DNA from: Prauserella muralis | GTDB taxonomy: Bacteria > Actinomycetota > Actinomycetes > Mycobacteriales > Pseudonocardiaceae | DNA length: 64,000 nt | Assembly (NCBI RefSeq): GCF_003202285.1 | Contig: NZ_MASW01000001.1 | Coordinates: 930,001 to 994,000 of the forward strand | Reading direction: 5' to 3' | The notes under the pieces: generated by a model | Seen by the model: the letters and a program-made list of their open reading frames with translations, nothing else | The model's database searches: none | What the model was told of the DNA's origin: nothing | Translations under genes and position numbers: made by a program | Shown: positions 18,380 through 27,275 of the stretch, piece by piece | Layout: each line of letters starts with the position of its first letter | Numbering within the stretch: position 1 is the stretch's first letter

Positions 18380-19107
18380 CGGACGAGTACAGGGGGTCGG
18401 GTGGGGCCGTCGGCCCCCCGTGGTCTGTCGACGTGCTCGCCGACCTGCATGCCGGAGTGCTCGACGAGCACGAGGCGGCCGAACTGTGGCCACGCGTGAA
18501 CGCCGACCCCGAGGCCCGCGCCGTCATCGACGCGCTCGAGGCCACCTCCACGGACCTCCGCACGCTCGCGGCCGCCCCGGCCGAGCCCATGCCCGCCGAC
18601 GTCGCGGCCCGGATCGACGCCGCACTCGCCCAGGAGGCGCAGGCGCGAGGGTCGTCGAACGTCGTCGGCATCGACGCCGCGCGCAGGCGCCGCAACCGCC
18701 GCGCGGGCTGGGGAGCGGGCCTGCTCGCCGCCGCGGCCGCCGTGGTGGCCGGTGTGCTCATCACGGTGCCGGACGGCACGGGCAACGAGACGGGTGGTAT
18801 CGCCGAGCCCGCTCCCAGCAGCACCGGTGGCGACCTGCCGGCCCCCGGCGGCATTCTCGGCGTCCGCGACTTCGGGCCGCTGGAGAACGAGCAGCGGCTC
18901 GACGCCTGTCTCGAGGCCAACAGCATCGACCCGGACCGCAAGCCCGCGGGCATCCGGCCCGCCACGATCGACGGCAAGCCCGCCGTCATCGTGCTCTACA
19001 CCACCGGCCAGGTGGCGCAGTACCGCCTGGTGGCGCTCGCCGCCGACTGTGGTCAGGACAACCCCGGCCTGCTGCGCGACGAGATCATCGGCAAGGGCGG
19101 CAACTGA
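18376..19107 (+). CDS. Membrane anti-sigma-M factor
   Basis: 243-residue single-pass protein. The cytoplasmic N-terminus (residues 1-100) begins PPWSVDVLADLHAGVLDEHE and resembles anti-sigma domains. A basic stretch (ARRRRNRRAGW) precedes one transmembrane helix (GLLAAAAAVVAGVLITV). The extracytoplasmic part contains a conserved-looking domain (LDACLEANSI..., IVLYTTGQVAQYRLVALA) with two cysteines. It is the counterpart of mycobacterial Rv3912. The overlap with sigM supports a 1:1 partnership in which the protein holds SigM at the membrane. A terminator hairpin follows the gene. Confidence 0.88.
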   Translation: MTDEYRGSGGAVGPPWSVDVLADLHAGVLDEHEAAELWPRVNADPEARAVIDALEATSTDLRTLAAAPAEPMPADVAARIDAALAQEAQARGSSNVVGIDAARRRRNRRAGWGAGLLAAAAAVVAGVLITVPDGTGNETGGIAEPAPSSTGGDLPAPGGILGVRDFGPLENEQRLDACLEANSIDPDRKPAGIRPATIDGKPAVIVLYTTGQVAQYRLVALAADCGQDNPGLLRDEIIGKGGN

Positions 19108-19123
19108 CACGAACATGCACGTC

Positions 19124-19162
19124 ACGGGCCCGTCTTTCCACGTCGTGGGAGGACGGGCCCGT
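19124..19162 (+). terminator. Intrinsic-type terminator after the sigM operon
   Basis: Perfect 11-bp inverted repeat (ACGGGCCCGTC at 19124-19134 and its complement at 19152-19162) with a 17-base loop, followed by TTTC. It closes the sigM/anti-sigma unit and separates it from the trxB promoter. The U-run is short, as is usual in actinomycetes. Confidence 0.7.
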
Positions 19163-19186
19163 TTCGCGGCGGCACACGTCACCGTA

Positions 19187-19213
19187 GGGAACACCCACGC
19201 CTACGATCGTGTT
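19187..19213 (+). promoter_or_regulatory. SigR/SigH-type promoter of trxB-trxA
   Basis: GGGAAC at 19187-19192 is followed after exactly 18 bases by GTT at 19211-19213. This matches the SigR (Streptomyces) / SigH (mycobacteria) consensus GGGAA(T/C)-N18-GTT. The trxB GTG starts 39 bases downstream. Thioredoxin operons are known targets of these thiol-oxidative-stress sigma factors, so redox induction is likely. Confidence 0.75.
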
Positions 19214-19251
19214 GAGGCTGGTAGCCAGGTCTGTCGAAGCGGAGGTCACGG

Positions 19252-20247
19252 GTGGCTGGAGAGGACGTTCGGAACCTGATCATCGTGGGGTCGGGTCCCG
19301 CTGGGTACACGGCTGCCGTGTACGCGGCGCGAGCACAACTGGAGCCGCTGGTCTTCGAGGGCTCGCAGTTCGGCGGCGCGCTGATGACCACGACGGAGGT
19401 CGAGAACTATCCGGGCTTCCGCTCCGGGATCCAGGGTCCGGAGCTGATGGAGGAGATGCGCGAGCAGGCCAAGGTCTTCGGCGCCGACCTGCGCAGCGAG
19501 GACGTGGAGGAGCTCGAGCTCACCGGCCCGGTCAAGTACGTCACCGCGAACGGCAAGCGCTACGCGGCCAGGGCCGTGGTGCTCGCCATGGGTGCGGCGG
19601 CCCGCTACCTGGGCGTCCCCGGCGAGCAGGAGCTGCTCGGCCGTGGGGTCTCCTCGTGTGCCACCTGCGACGGCTTCTTCTTCCGCGACCACGACATCGC
19701 CGTGGTCGGCGGCGGCGACTCGGCGATGGAGGAGGCCACCTTCCTCACCAAGTTCGCCCGCTCCGTGACGATCGTGCACCGGAGGGAGGAGTTCCGCGCC
19801 TCCCGGATCATGCTCGAAAGGGCGAGGGCCAACGAGAAGATCCGCTGGAAGCTGAACTCGCAGATCAGCGAGGTGCTCGGCGACGGGAAGGTGTCCGGAC
19901 TGAAGCTGAAGGACACGGTCACCGGCGAGGAGTCCACGCTCGACGTCACCGGCTTCTTCGTCGCGATCGGCCACGACCCGCGCAGCGAACTGGTGCGCGG
20001 CCAGGTGGACCTCGACGACGCCGGGTACGTGCTGACCAAGGGCCGCAGCTCCTACACGAGCCTCGACGGCGTGTTCGCGGCCGGCGACCTCGTCGACCAC
20101 ACGTACCGGCAGGCCATCACCGCGGCGGGCAGCGGCTGCGCGGCCGCGATCGACGCGGAGCGCTGGCTCGCCGAGAACGCCGGGGTGGAAGAGGCCAGCG
20201 AGGCATCCGAACTTGTGGGCGGCGGCTACGCGGCCCGCGCCAACTGA
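19252..20247 (+). CDS. trxB: Thioredoxin reductase
   Basis: 331-residue FAD/NADPH enzyme that reduces thioredoxin. It has the N-terminal FAD-binding glycine motif [17 protein letters not shown], the redox-active CATCDGFFF disulfide near residue 140, the NADPH-binding [12 protein letters not shown], HRRxxFRAS, and the C-terminal FAD segment [19 protein letters not shown]. Length is standard. GTG at 19252 directly precedes AGEDVRNL, and trxA follows after 18 bases with its own AGGAG. Together with trxA it supplies cytoplasmic reducing power to ribonucleotide reductase and thiol repair. Confidence 0.97.
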   Translation: MAGEDVRNLIIVGSGPAGYTAAVYAARAQLEPLVFEGSQFGGALMTTTEVENYPGFRSGIQGPELMEEMREQAKVFGADLRSEDVEELELTGPVKYVTANGKRYAARAVVLAMGAAARYLGVPGEQELLGRGVSSCATCDGFFFRDHDIAVVGGGDSAMEEATFLTKFARSVTIVHRREEFRASRIMLERARANEKIRWKLNSQISEVLGDGKVSGLKLKDTVTGEESTLDVTGFFVAIGHDPRSELVRGQVDLDDAGYVLTKGRSSYTSLDGVFAAGDLVDHTYRQAITAAGSGCAAAIDAERWLAENAGVEEASEASELVGGGYAARAN

Positions 20248-20265
20248 AAGACGACAGGAGAATTC

Positions 20266-20589
20266 ATGAGCGACACCGTGAAGGTGACCGATCAGAGCTT
20301 CGCCGACGAGGTGCTGACCAGCGACAAGCCGGTGCTCGTCGACTTCTGGGCGACGTGGTGCGGGCCGTGCAAGATGGTCGCCCCCGTGCTCGAGGAGATC
20401 GCCACCGAGCACAAGGACAAGATCAAGATCGGCAAGCTGGACATCGACGAGAACCCGAACACGGCTCGTGACTACCAGGTGATGTCGATCCCGACCCTGA
20501 TCCTGTTCCAGGGCGGCAAGCCGGTGAAGCAGATCGTGGGCGCCAAGCCCAAGGCCGCGCTGCTGTCCGACCTGTCCGACGTGCTCTGA
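20266..20589 (+). CDS. trxA: Thioredoxin
   Basis: 107-residue cytoplasmic thioredoxin with the catalytic WCGPCK in the context [20 protein letters not shown] near residue 32. The later cis-proline segment is [16 protein letters not shown]. Lengths and spacing are typical. The ATG at 20266 has an AGGAG ribosome site six bases upstream. It is the second gene of the trxB operon and is followed by a strong hairpin at 20609. Confidence 0.97.
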   Translation: MSDTVKVTDQSFADEVLTSDKPVLVDFWATWCGPCKMVAPVLEEIATEHKDKIKIGKLDIDENPNTARDYQVMSIPTLILFQGGKPVKQIVGAKPKAALLSDLSDVL

Positions 20590-20608
20590 GCGGCACGAAT
20601 TCGCCGGG

Positions 20609-20646
20609 AACCCGGGCGGCGCGCACTGACCGCGCCCCCGGGTTTT
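20609..20646 (+). terminator. Terminator after trxA
   Basis: Two-part stem AACCCGGG...CCCGGGTT with an inner GGCGCG/CGCGCC stem and then TTTTC. It lies 20 bases past the trxA stop and marks the end of the thioredoxin operon. Confidence 0.8.
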
Positions 20647-20805
20647 CTCATGATGTGGACGCCTCCGCCCAGGTGACGCACGGACCGGGCCTACGCGCTT
20701 ACGGAGAGTTCGCAAGGCACAATAGGGGCCGCGGGGCCGCCTGGTCCTGTAACCGATTTGGACAGCATCGAGCGCACTTGGTGCCCAAGGAAGAGCGAGG
20801 AGTGC

Positions 20806-21951
20806 ATGCGGGTACTCCGCCGCGGCGACACCGGACCGGAGGTCGCCGAGATCAGGTCCATGCTCTCGGGTCTGGATCTGCTGCCTCCCGGTGACGGGTC
20901 CGACGGATATGGGACCTTCGACGCGGTGGTCGAGCACGCCGTCCGCGCGTTCCAGCAGCGTAGGGGCCTGATCACGGACGGCATCGTCGGGCCCGCGACC
21001 TATCGCGCGCTGCGCGGGTCGAGCTACCACCTGGGCAGCAGGCCGCTCGCCTACCTCATCTCCTCGCCGGTGCACGGCGACGACGTGTTCACGCTGCAGG
21101 AGCGGCTCACCGAACTGGGCTACGACGCGGGCCGGCCGGACGGTGGCTTCGGCCCGCAGACGGAGCGGGCCCTGCGCAACTTCCAGCGCGACTACGGCCT
21201 CACCGTCGACGGCATCTGCGGCCCGGCCACCGTGCGGGCGCTGCGGCAGCTTTCGCCGCGTGCGCGTGGTGGCCGGCCGGTGTTCCTGCGGGAGCAGGAG
21301 CAGGTCCGCAGGGCGGGGCCGAGGCTGCGTGGCAAGCGGATCGTCATCGACCCCGGTCACGGCGGCCCCGACCTCGGCGTCGCCGTGAACGGCGTGCACG
21401 AGTCGGAGGTCGCGTGGGACCTCGCGCGCCGCCTGGAGGGCCGGATGAAGGCCACCGGGATGGAGGCGCTCATCTCCCGTGGCCCCGGGCACAGCCCTTC
21501 CGAGCTGGAGCGCGCCCAGTTCGCCAACGAGGCGGGCGCCGACCTGTTCCTGTCCCTGCACTGCGACGGCAACCGCTCGCCGTTCGCCCAGGGTGTGGCG
21601 AGCTTCCACTTCGGAACCGGCAACGGCACCACGTCGACGGTCGGCGAGCTGCTCGCGGGCTACATCCAGCGCGAGCTGGCGGCACGGACGGGCATGCTCG
21701 ACTGCCGCACGCACCCGAAGACGTGGGACATCTTCACCCGTACCCGCTGCCCCGCGGTCCGCGTGGAGATCGGTTACCTGACCAACCAGGAGGACCGGCG
21801 CAGGCTGTCCGACCCGTCGTTCCGGGACGTGGTGGCCGAGGGCATCCTCGTCGCCGTCAAGCGGCTCTACCTGCTCGGGGAGAACGACCAGCCGACCGGC
21901 ACGTTCACCTTCGCCGACGTGCTCGCCCACGAACTGCTGAAGGCCGAGTAG
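20806..21951 (+). CDS. cwlM: N-acetylmuramoyl-L-alanine amidase-like regulator CwlM
   Basis: 381-residue protein with two N-terminal peptidoglycan-binding_1 domains (GDTGPEVAEIRSMLSGLDLL and a second repeat beginning VHGDDVFTLQERLTELGY), then an Amidase_3 domain from about residue 180. Zinc-ligand motifs are visible: IDPGHGGPD, ESEVAWDLARR and LFLSLHCDGN, with a late RVEIGYLTN. It starts ATG 20806 (MRVLRRGDTG) after GCGAGGAG. In mycobacteria CwlM is essential; it acts mainly in the cytoplasm, activating MurA and interacting with MurJ. The absence of a signal peptide here agrees with that role. It sits near murJ, as in mycobacteria. Confidence 0.92.
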   Translation: MRVLRRGDTGPEVAEIRSMLSGLDLLPPGDGSDGYGTFDAVVEHAVRAFQQRRGLITDGIVGPATYRALRGSSYHLGSRPLAYLISSPVHGDDVFTLQERLTELGYDAGRPDGGFGPQTERALRNFQRDYGLTVDGICGPATVRALRQLSPRARGGRPVFLREQEQVRRAGPRLRGKRIVIDPGHGGPDLGVAVNGVHESEVAWDLARRLEGRMKATGMEALISRGPGHSPSELERAQFANEAGADLFLSLHCDGNRSPFAQGVASFHFGTGNGTTSTVGELLAGYIQRELAARTGMLDCRTHPKTWDIFTRTRCPAVRVEIGYLTNQEDRRRLSDPSFRDVVAEGILVAVKRLYLLGENDQPTGTFTFADVLAHELLKAE

Positions 21952-21972
21952 CCGCACCCTCCACACCCGGGC

Positions 21973-22036
21973 TGTGGACAACCGGGCGGGTTGTGCACAG
22001 ATCTGTGGACAACTCAGGCTGGGGAGGTGTGGATCT
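21973..22036. promoter_or_regulatory. DnaA-box cluster between cwlM and the GNAT gene
   Basis: Two exact copies of TGTGGACAA (21973-21981 and 22004-22012; reverse complement TTGTCCACA, the actinobacterial DnaA-box consensus) flank TTGTGCACA (21991-21999, one mismatch). A weaker TGTGGATCT follows (22028-22036). The first and second boxes form an inverted repeat (11 of 12 positions) around GGGC, which could also act as a cwlM terminator. The cluster lies about 9 kb from dnaA. Confidence 0.65.
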
Positions 22037-22062
22037 CCGCCCGATGCGCTGCACGACGATCA

Positions 22063-22701
22063 CTAGGCACGCGCGGTGCTCGCGGTCGCCGTCGTGACCG
22101 ACACCTGGCCGAGCAGCTTCTCCAGCGCGGCCTCCACGTCTTCCTTCCAGGAGATCGCCGAGCGCAGCTCCAGGCGCAGCCGGGGCCAGCGCGGATGCGG
22201 CTGCACGGTCTTGAAGCCCACACTCTGCAGGAACGCCGCGGGCACCACACACGTGTGCTCGCCGGGGTCGTCGTCGGGCCGGGCGTCACCGAAGGCCTCG
22301 ATGGCCCGCACACCGCGCCGCGTCAGGTCCTTGGCCACCGCCTGCACCAGCACGCGGCCCAGCCCGCCACCGCGGAACTCAGGCGCCACGTGGAACGCCG
22401 TCAGCAGCACGGCGTCGGCACTGGGCGGAGAGGTGGGGAACGCGTGCGCCCTCGGCACCGCACTCGGCGGGGCGTACAACACGAAGCCGACCGGCAGCTC
22501 GCCGCTGTGGATGATGCGCCCGCACGAGCCCCACTCCAGGAGCACGCCGGACACCCAGGCTTCCTTCTCGACCTCGGTCTCGCCGAACTCCTCGGCCTGC
22601 TCCCGCAGATGCGGAGCGAGCTCCCAGTACACGCAACGACGGCAGTGCAGCGGCAGCTGCTCCAGGTTGTCCAGCGTGACGCCCACGACGCGTCGCGACA
22701 C
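22063..22701 (-). CDS. GNAT family N-acetyltransferase
   Basis: 212-residue protein, equivalent in position to mycobacterial Rv3916c. A Cys-containing N-terminus (LEQLPLHCRRCVYWE) precedes a GNAT fold with the acetyl-CoA loop APEFRGGGLGRVLVQAVAKDL near residue 115 and a C-terminal GFKTVQPHPRWPRLRLEL. GTG 22701 was chosen because GGAGG lies five bases before it; a longer upstream frame is open but lacks a site. Substrate is unknown. It is divergent from the aminotransferase gene. Confidence 0.85.
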   Translation of the reverse strand: MSRRVVGVTLDNLEQLPLHCRRCVYWELAPHLREQAEEFGETEVEKEAWVSGVLLEWGSCGRIIHSGELPVGFVLYAPPSAVPRAHAFPTSPPSADAVLLTAFHVAPEFRGGGLGRVLVQAVAKDLTRRGVRAIEAFGDARPDDDPGEHTCVVPAAFLQSVGFKTVQPHPRWPRLRLELRSAISWKEDVEAALEKLLGQVSVTTATASTARA

Positions 22702-22910
22702 CAAACCTCCCCGGGAGACGCCTGAGCAGATCCGGGCCCGGCGCGCACGCACGGCGCGGCAACAGGACCCGGGCACGAGCATAGGCCGATGTGACAAGGC
22801 ACGGAAAGCCGGGAGTGGCCCAACCGCCTGACGTTACACTCGTCAGGGTCTACCCGCAGGTGGATCGACCGACAGCCGACGGAGCTTTTCGAAGCAGACA
22901 GAAGTATGCG

Positions 22911-24242
22911 ATGACTGCCTCTCAGCCGCCCGAGCACAGACCGGGGTCCGAGCCCGGCCGACACAACCTCGACCCGCATCTCGACCGCTACGCCGCGCGT
23001 ACCGCGGGGATGACGGCGTCCGAGATCCGAGCGTTGTTCGCGGTGGCGAGCAGGCCCGAGGTCGTCTCGCTGGCCGGAGGCATGCCGAACCTCGCCGCGC
23101 TGCCGCTGGACTCGCTGTCCAGGCAGATGGCCGAGCTGATCGCCGAGGACGGCCTCGTCGCGCTCCAGTACGGCTCCGCGCACGGCGTCCCCGGCCTGCG
23201 TGAGCAGATCTGCGAGATCATGGCCATGGAGGGCATCTCGGCCCATCCTGACGACGTCGTGGTGACCGTCGGCTCGCAGATGGGCCTCGACATGGTGACC
23301 CGGCTGTTCTGCGATCCCGGCGACGTCGTCATCGCCGAGGGCCCGTCCTACGTCGGCGCGCTCGGCTCGTTCGCCGCGTACCAGGCGAACGTCGTGCACG
23401 TCGCGATGGACGACGACGGCCTGGTGCCCGAGGCGCTGCGTCAGGCGCTGGCCGAAGCCGCTCGCCACGACAGGCGGGTGAAGTTCCTCTACACGATCCC
23501 GAACTTCCACAATCCCGCAGGCGTGACCCTGGCGACGGAACGCCGCGCCGAGATCCTGGAGATCTGCGCCGAGCACGGGGTGCTGGTGATCGAGGACAAC
23601 CCGTACGGGCTGCTGGGCTTCGACGGCCAGACCTACCCGGCGCTGCGGTCGATGGACCCGGACAACGTCGTGTACCTGGGCTCGTTCTCCAAGACGTTCG
23701 CCTCCGGCCTGCGGGTGGGCTGGGTGCTCGCGCCGCACGCCGTCCGCGAGAAGCTGGTGCTGGCCGCCGAGTCGGCCACGCTGTGCCCGCCCACCCTCAA
23801 CCAGCTCGTGGTATCGCGCTACCTGTCGACACACGACTGGAAGGGCCAGATCAAGACGTTCCGGGAGAACTACCGCGAGCGCCGCGACGCCATGCTGTCG
23901 GCGCTGGAGCAACACCTGCCGCCCGGCTGCACCTGGACCCGGCCTGACGGCGGCTTCTACGTCTGGGTGACCGTGCCCGAGGGAGTCGACACCAAGGCGA
24001 TGCTGCCGCGCGCGGTCACCGCCCGGGTCGCGTACGCGTCGGGCACGGGCTTCTACTCCGACGGCTTCGGCAGCAGGCAGATGCGCCTGTCGTACTGCTA
24101 CCCGACGCCCGAACGCATCCGTGAGGGCGTGCGGCGGCTCGCGGGCGTGCTGGAGTCCGAGATGGAACTGGTGCGCACGTTCGGTAGCGTCACCACGCGC
24201 GCCGTGTCCGGGCCCCAGTTCCCCGGGCCCGACACGGCCTGA
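22911..24242 (+). CDS. PLP-dependent aminotransferase (class I/II, MocR/Kat-like fold)
   Basis: 443-residue fold-type I aminotransferase. Its substrate loop is VVSLAGGMPNL near residue 51. The conserved Asn is in TIPNFHNPAGV, the Asp in IEDNPYGLLG, and the PLP-lysine in SFSKTFASGLRVGW near residue 270. C-terminal Arg is in RQMRLSYCYPTPE. No winged-helix N-terminal domain is present, so it is an enzyme rather than a regulator; 2-aminoadipate or branched-chain type activity is possible. ATG 22911 follows a 20-residue unstructured start. It precedes the Ddl-like gene by 26 bases, suggesting a two-gene unit. Confidence 0.88.
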   Translation: MTASQPPEHRPGSEPGRHNLDPHLDRYAARTAGMTASEIRALFAVASRPEVVSLAGGMPNLAALPLDSLSRQMAELIAEDGLVALQYGSAHGVPGLREQICEIMAMEGISAHPDDVVVTVGSQMGLDMVTRLFCDPGDVVIAEGPSYVGALGSFAAYQANVVHVAMDDDGLVPEALRQALAEAARHDRRVKFLYTIPNFHNPAGVTLATERRAEILEICAEHGVLVIEDNPYGLLGFDGQTYPALRSMDPDNVVYLGSFSKTFASGLRVGWVLAPHAVREKLVLAAESATLCPPTLNQLVVSRYLSTHDWKGQIKTFRENYRERRDAMLSALEQHLPPGCTWTRPDGGFYVWVTVPEGVDTKAMLPRAVTARVAYASGTGFYSDGFGSRQMRLSYCYPTPERIREGVRRLAGVLESEMELVRTFGSVTTRAVSGPQFPGPDTA

Positions 24243-24268
24243 TCACCAAGCACTGAGGGAGTAGCCGG

Positions 24269-25219
24269 GTGGCCGAACGTACTGTTGCCGTGCTCGCCGG
24301 CGGTCTGTCGCACGAGCGGGACGTCTCGCTGCGATCGGGCCGCAGGCTGTCCGTCGCCCTGAGGGAGCAGGGCCTGACGGTGCACGAGTGGGACACCGAC
24401 GCCAGCCTGCTGGCCCGCCTGCGGGACGAGCGCCCCGACTCCGCCGTCGTCGCGCTGCACGGGGGAGAGGGCGAGAACGGCTCCGTGCAGACGGTGCTGG
24501 AGATGCTCGGCATCCCGTACGTCGGCACCAGCTCGCAGGGCTGCCGCCGCGCCTGGGACAAGCCCATCGCCAAGGCCCTCGTGGCCAAGGCCGACTTCGC
24601 CACTCCGAAGTGGACCGTCCTGCCGCACAGCACGTTCCGCGAGCTGGGCGCGCAGGCCGTGCTGGACGCGATGGTCGACAGCCTCGGCCTGCCGCTCATC
24701 CTCAAACCGGACCAGGGTGGTTCGGCGCTCGGCACGCAGGTCGTCCGGGACGCCGCGGAACTGCCCGCCGCGATGGTCGGCTGCTTCGCCTACGGCGACA
24801 CGGTGCTGGCCGAGCGGTTCATCGACGGCGTCGAGGTTGCCGTGACGGTCGTCGAGGGCGACGAGGGTCCGCGGGCGTTGCCTGCCGTCGAGATCGTTCC
24901 CGAGAGCGGGGTGTACGACTACACCGCCCGCTACACGGCCGGGCTCACCGACTTCTTCTCCCCGGCTCGGCTGTCGGATCAGGCCGCCAAGGCCGTCGGC
25001 GAGCTGGCCGTCGGAGCGCACCGCCTGCTGGGGCTGCGCGACATCTCCCGCACCGACGCGATCGTCGCGGCCGACGGCACGGTGTACTTCCTGGAGGTGA
25101 ACTCCTCGCCAGGACTGACCGAGACCTCCACCGTCCCGATGGCGATGGAGGCCGCGGGCACCTCGCTCGGCGCGGTGTTCGCCGATCTGGTCTCGCGCGC
25201 CGTGCGGCGCGCGAGCTGA
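24269..25219 (+). CDS. D-alanine-D-alanine ligase-like ATP-grasp protein
   Basis: 316-residue ATP-grasp enzyme. Family motifs include VAVLAGGLSHERDVSLRSG at the start, ALHGGEGENGSVQ near residue 65, IPYVGTSSQGCRRAWDK, ILKPDQGGSALGTQVV and the late metal-binding EVNSSPGLTETS. The substrate loop differs from classical Ddl (YTARYTAGLTDFFSP in place of the usual AKY...). A main ddl gene is normally elsewhere (linked to leuD in actinomycetes), so this may be a second ligase or one with another dipeptide specificity. GTG 24269. Function is inferred from the fold. Confidence 0.82.
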   Translation: MAERTVAVLAGGLSHERDVSLRSGRRLSVALREQGLTVHEWDTDASLLARLRDERPDSAVVALHGGEGENGSVQTVLEMLGIPYVGTSSQGCRRAWDKPIAKALVAKADFATPKWTVLPHSTFRELGAQAVLDAMVDSLGLPLILKPDQGGSALGTQVVRDAAELPAAMVGCFAYGDTVLAERFIDGVEVAVTVVEGDEGPRALPAVEIVPESGVYDYTARYTAGLTDFFSPARLSDQAAKAVGELAVGAHRLLGLRDISRTDAIVAADGTVYFLEVNSSPGLTETSTVPMAMEAAGTSLGAVFADLVSRAVRRAS

Positions 25220-25262
25220 CACCCTCGAATCGGAATCATCACCGTGACGAAATACCCCGGTG

Positions 25263-26270
25263 TCATTCCTCGTTGATCTGACGTGCCCGATTTGCCTGTT
25301 TCGGGTCCATGAGCGAGACGATCCGCTCGAGATCGTCCACCGAGCCGAACTCGACGACGATGCGCCCCTTGCGGCGGCCGAGGTCCACCTTGACCCGCGT
25401 GTCGAAGGTGTCGGAGAGCCGCTCGGCGAGGTCCTGTAGTCCTGGCGCCTGCATCGGCTTGCGCGCGGGCGTCTTCTGCTTCGGCTTGGCGTCGCTCTTG
25501 GAGAGGGTGACCGCCTCCTCGGTCGCGCGCACCGACAGCCCTTCCGCCACGATGCGGGCGGCCAGCTCCTCCTGGCTCTCCGCGTCCTCCAGCGAGAGCA
25601 GCGCCCGCGCGTGCCCCGCCGACAGGACGCCCGCGGCAACGCGGCGCTGCACCGGGAGGGGCAGCCGCAGCAGCCGGATCGTGTTGGTGATGACGGGCCT
25701 GCTGCGACCGATCCGCGACGCCAGTTCCTCGTGTGTCACCTCGAACTCGTCGAGCAGCTGCTGGTAGGCCGCCGCTTCCTCCAGCGGGTTCAGCTGCACG
25801 CGGTGGATGTTCTCCAGCAGCGCGTCGCGGAGCATGGCCTCGTCGGCCGTCTGGCGCACGATCGCGGGGATCAGTTCCAGACCGGCCTGCTGTGCGGCGC
25901 GCAGCCGGCGCTCACCCATGACGAGCTCGAACTGGTCCTCCGGCAGCTGCCGGACGACGATGGGCTGCATCAGCCCGAACTCACGGATGGAATGCTCCAG
26001 CTCGGCCAGCGCCTCCTCGTCGAAGACCTGGCGCGGCTGCTTCGGGTTGGCCTTGATGGCCTCCACCGGCACCTCGCGGTAGACGGCGCCGGCGACCTCC
26101 CCGCCGTGCGGCTTCACCGAGCCGTTGGCGGCGAACCAGCCGGAGTCGCCGTTGTCGCCGTTGGCAGGCGGATGCTCCACCTCGGCAGTGACGGTGCCCT
26201 CCGAACTCACCGGCCCGGTGGGGATCAGTGCCGCCAGGCCACGGCCGAGACCGCCTCTGCGCTCGCTCAT
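25263..26270 (-). CDS. parB: Chromosome partitioning protein ParB
   Basis: 335-residue CTPase that binds parS and spreads to form the segregation complex. The N-terminus is [17 protein letters not shown]. The ParB domain has [34 protein letters not shown] (GERRxRA is the CTP-binding motif) and the [23 protein letters not shown]. The C-terminal dimer domain ends [14 protein letters not shown]. Its ATG overlaps the parA stop by four bases (ATGA). Three parS sites lie within 2 kb upstream. Confidence 0.97.
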   Translation of the reverse strand: MSERRGGLGRGLAALIPTGPVSSEGTVTAEVEHPPANGDNGDSGWFAANGSVKPHGGEVAGAVYREVPVEAIKANPKQPRQVFDEEALAELEHSIREFGLMQPIVVRQLPEDQFELVMGERRLRAAQQAGLELIPAIVRQTADEAMLRDALLENIHRVQLNPLEEAAAYQQLLDEFEVTHEELASRIGRSRPVITNTIRLLRLPLPVQRRVAAGVLSAGHARALLSLEDAESQEELAARIVAEGLSVRATEEAVTLSKSDAKPKQKTPARKPMQAPGLQDLAERLSDTFDTRVKVDLGRRKGRIVVEFGSVDDLERIVSLMDPKQANRARQINEE

Positions 26271-27178
26271 CGTTGCTCCCTACTCACTCCCCGCTCGGCG
26301 ACTTCCCGTGCGGCATCCAGGTAACTCATCGCACCCCGGGACCCGGGGTCGTAAGCCAGAACGGTCTGCCCGTAGCCGGGCGCCTCGGAGACCTTCACGC
26401 TGCGCGGAATGATCGTCTTGAGGACGACGTCACCGAAGTGGTTCCGCACCTCCTGCGTCACCTGGTCGGCGAGCTTGGTCCTGCCGTCGTACATGGTGAG
26501 CAGGATGGTGGACACCACCAGAGCGGGGTTCAGGTGCTTCTGCACCAGCTCGATGTTGCTGAGCAGCTGGCCGAGCCCCTCCAGCGCGTAGTACTCGCAC
26601 TGGATCGGGATCAGCACCTCGTGCGCGGCGACGAGCGCGTTCACCGTGAGCAGACCCAGTGAGGGTGGGCAGTCGATGAAGACGTAGTCGACGTCGAGCT
26701 GGTCCAGCGCCTCCCGGGACAGTGCCTCCTTGAGCCGCGACTCGCGCGACGCCATCGAGACGAGCTCGATCTCCGCGCCGGCGAGGTCGATCGTGGCCGG
26801 GACGCACAGCAGGTTGGGGGTCTGGGAGCTGGCCTGCGTCGCGTCGACGAGCGACACCTCACCGATCAGCATCTCGTAGACCGACGGTGTGCCGGAGCGG
26901 TGGTCCACGTCGATCGCCGTACTTGCGTTGCCCTGCGGGTCGAGGTCGATCACGAGAGTCTTCACGCCGTGCAGGGCGAGGCCCGCCGCCAGGTTGACGG
27001 CGCTCGTGGTCTTGCCGACGCCACCCTTCTGGTTCGCGACCGTCAGCACTCGCCGCCGCGTCGGCCGCGGCATGAAGTTCTCGTCGGGGTGCAGCACCCT
27101 GGCCGCGCGCTCCGCCTCCTCGGCGATGGGCGTCCATCCGCCGCTGTGCTCCGTGCTCGTCTCGCGAGGTGGGTTCAC
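26267..27178 (-). CDS. parA: Chromosome partitioning ATPase ParA (Soj)
   Basis: 303-residue deviant Walker-type ATPase. The P-loop [18 protein letters not shown] (residues about 48-65) has the signature lysine, with the Walker A' [11 protein letters not shown] and the [15 protein letters not shown] Walker B region. A polar N-terminus of about 40 residues precedes the core, as in other actinomycetes. GTG at 27178. Works with ParB/parS to segregate origins. The parS site at 27222 lies just upstream of its start. Confidence 0.97.
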   Translation of the reverse strand: MNPPRETSTEHSGGWTPIAEEAERAARVLHPDENFMPRPTRRRVLTVANQKGGVGKTTSAVNLAAGLALHGVKTLVIDLDPQGNASTAIDVDHRSGTPSVYEMLIGEVSLVDATQASSQTPNLLCVPATIDLAGAEIELVSMASRESRLKEALSREALDQLDVDYVFIDCPPSLGLLTVNALVAAHEVLIPIQCEYYALEGLGQLLSNIELVQKHLNPALVVSTILLTMYDGRTKLADQVTQEVRNHFGDVVLKTIIPRSVKVSEAPGYGQTVLAYDPGSRGAMSYLDAAREVAERGVSREQR

Positions 27179-27221
27179 CGGACGCCATCCCTTCCTGCGG
27201 CCACGTGGTCGTCACCGCTTC

Positions 27222-27235
27222 GTTTCACGTGGAAC
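27222..27235. promoter_or_regulatory. parS site (one mismatch)
   Basis: GTTTCACGTGGAAC, one base different from the perfect palindrome GTTTCACGTGAAAC. It lies between parA and rsmG. Confidence 0.85.
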
Positions 27236-27275
27236 ATTCGCTCAGTACCGGTCGTCATTCGCTCGGCCAATCCTT

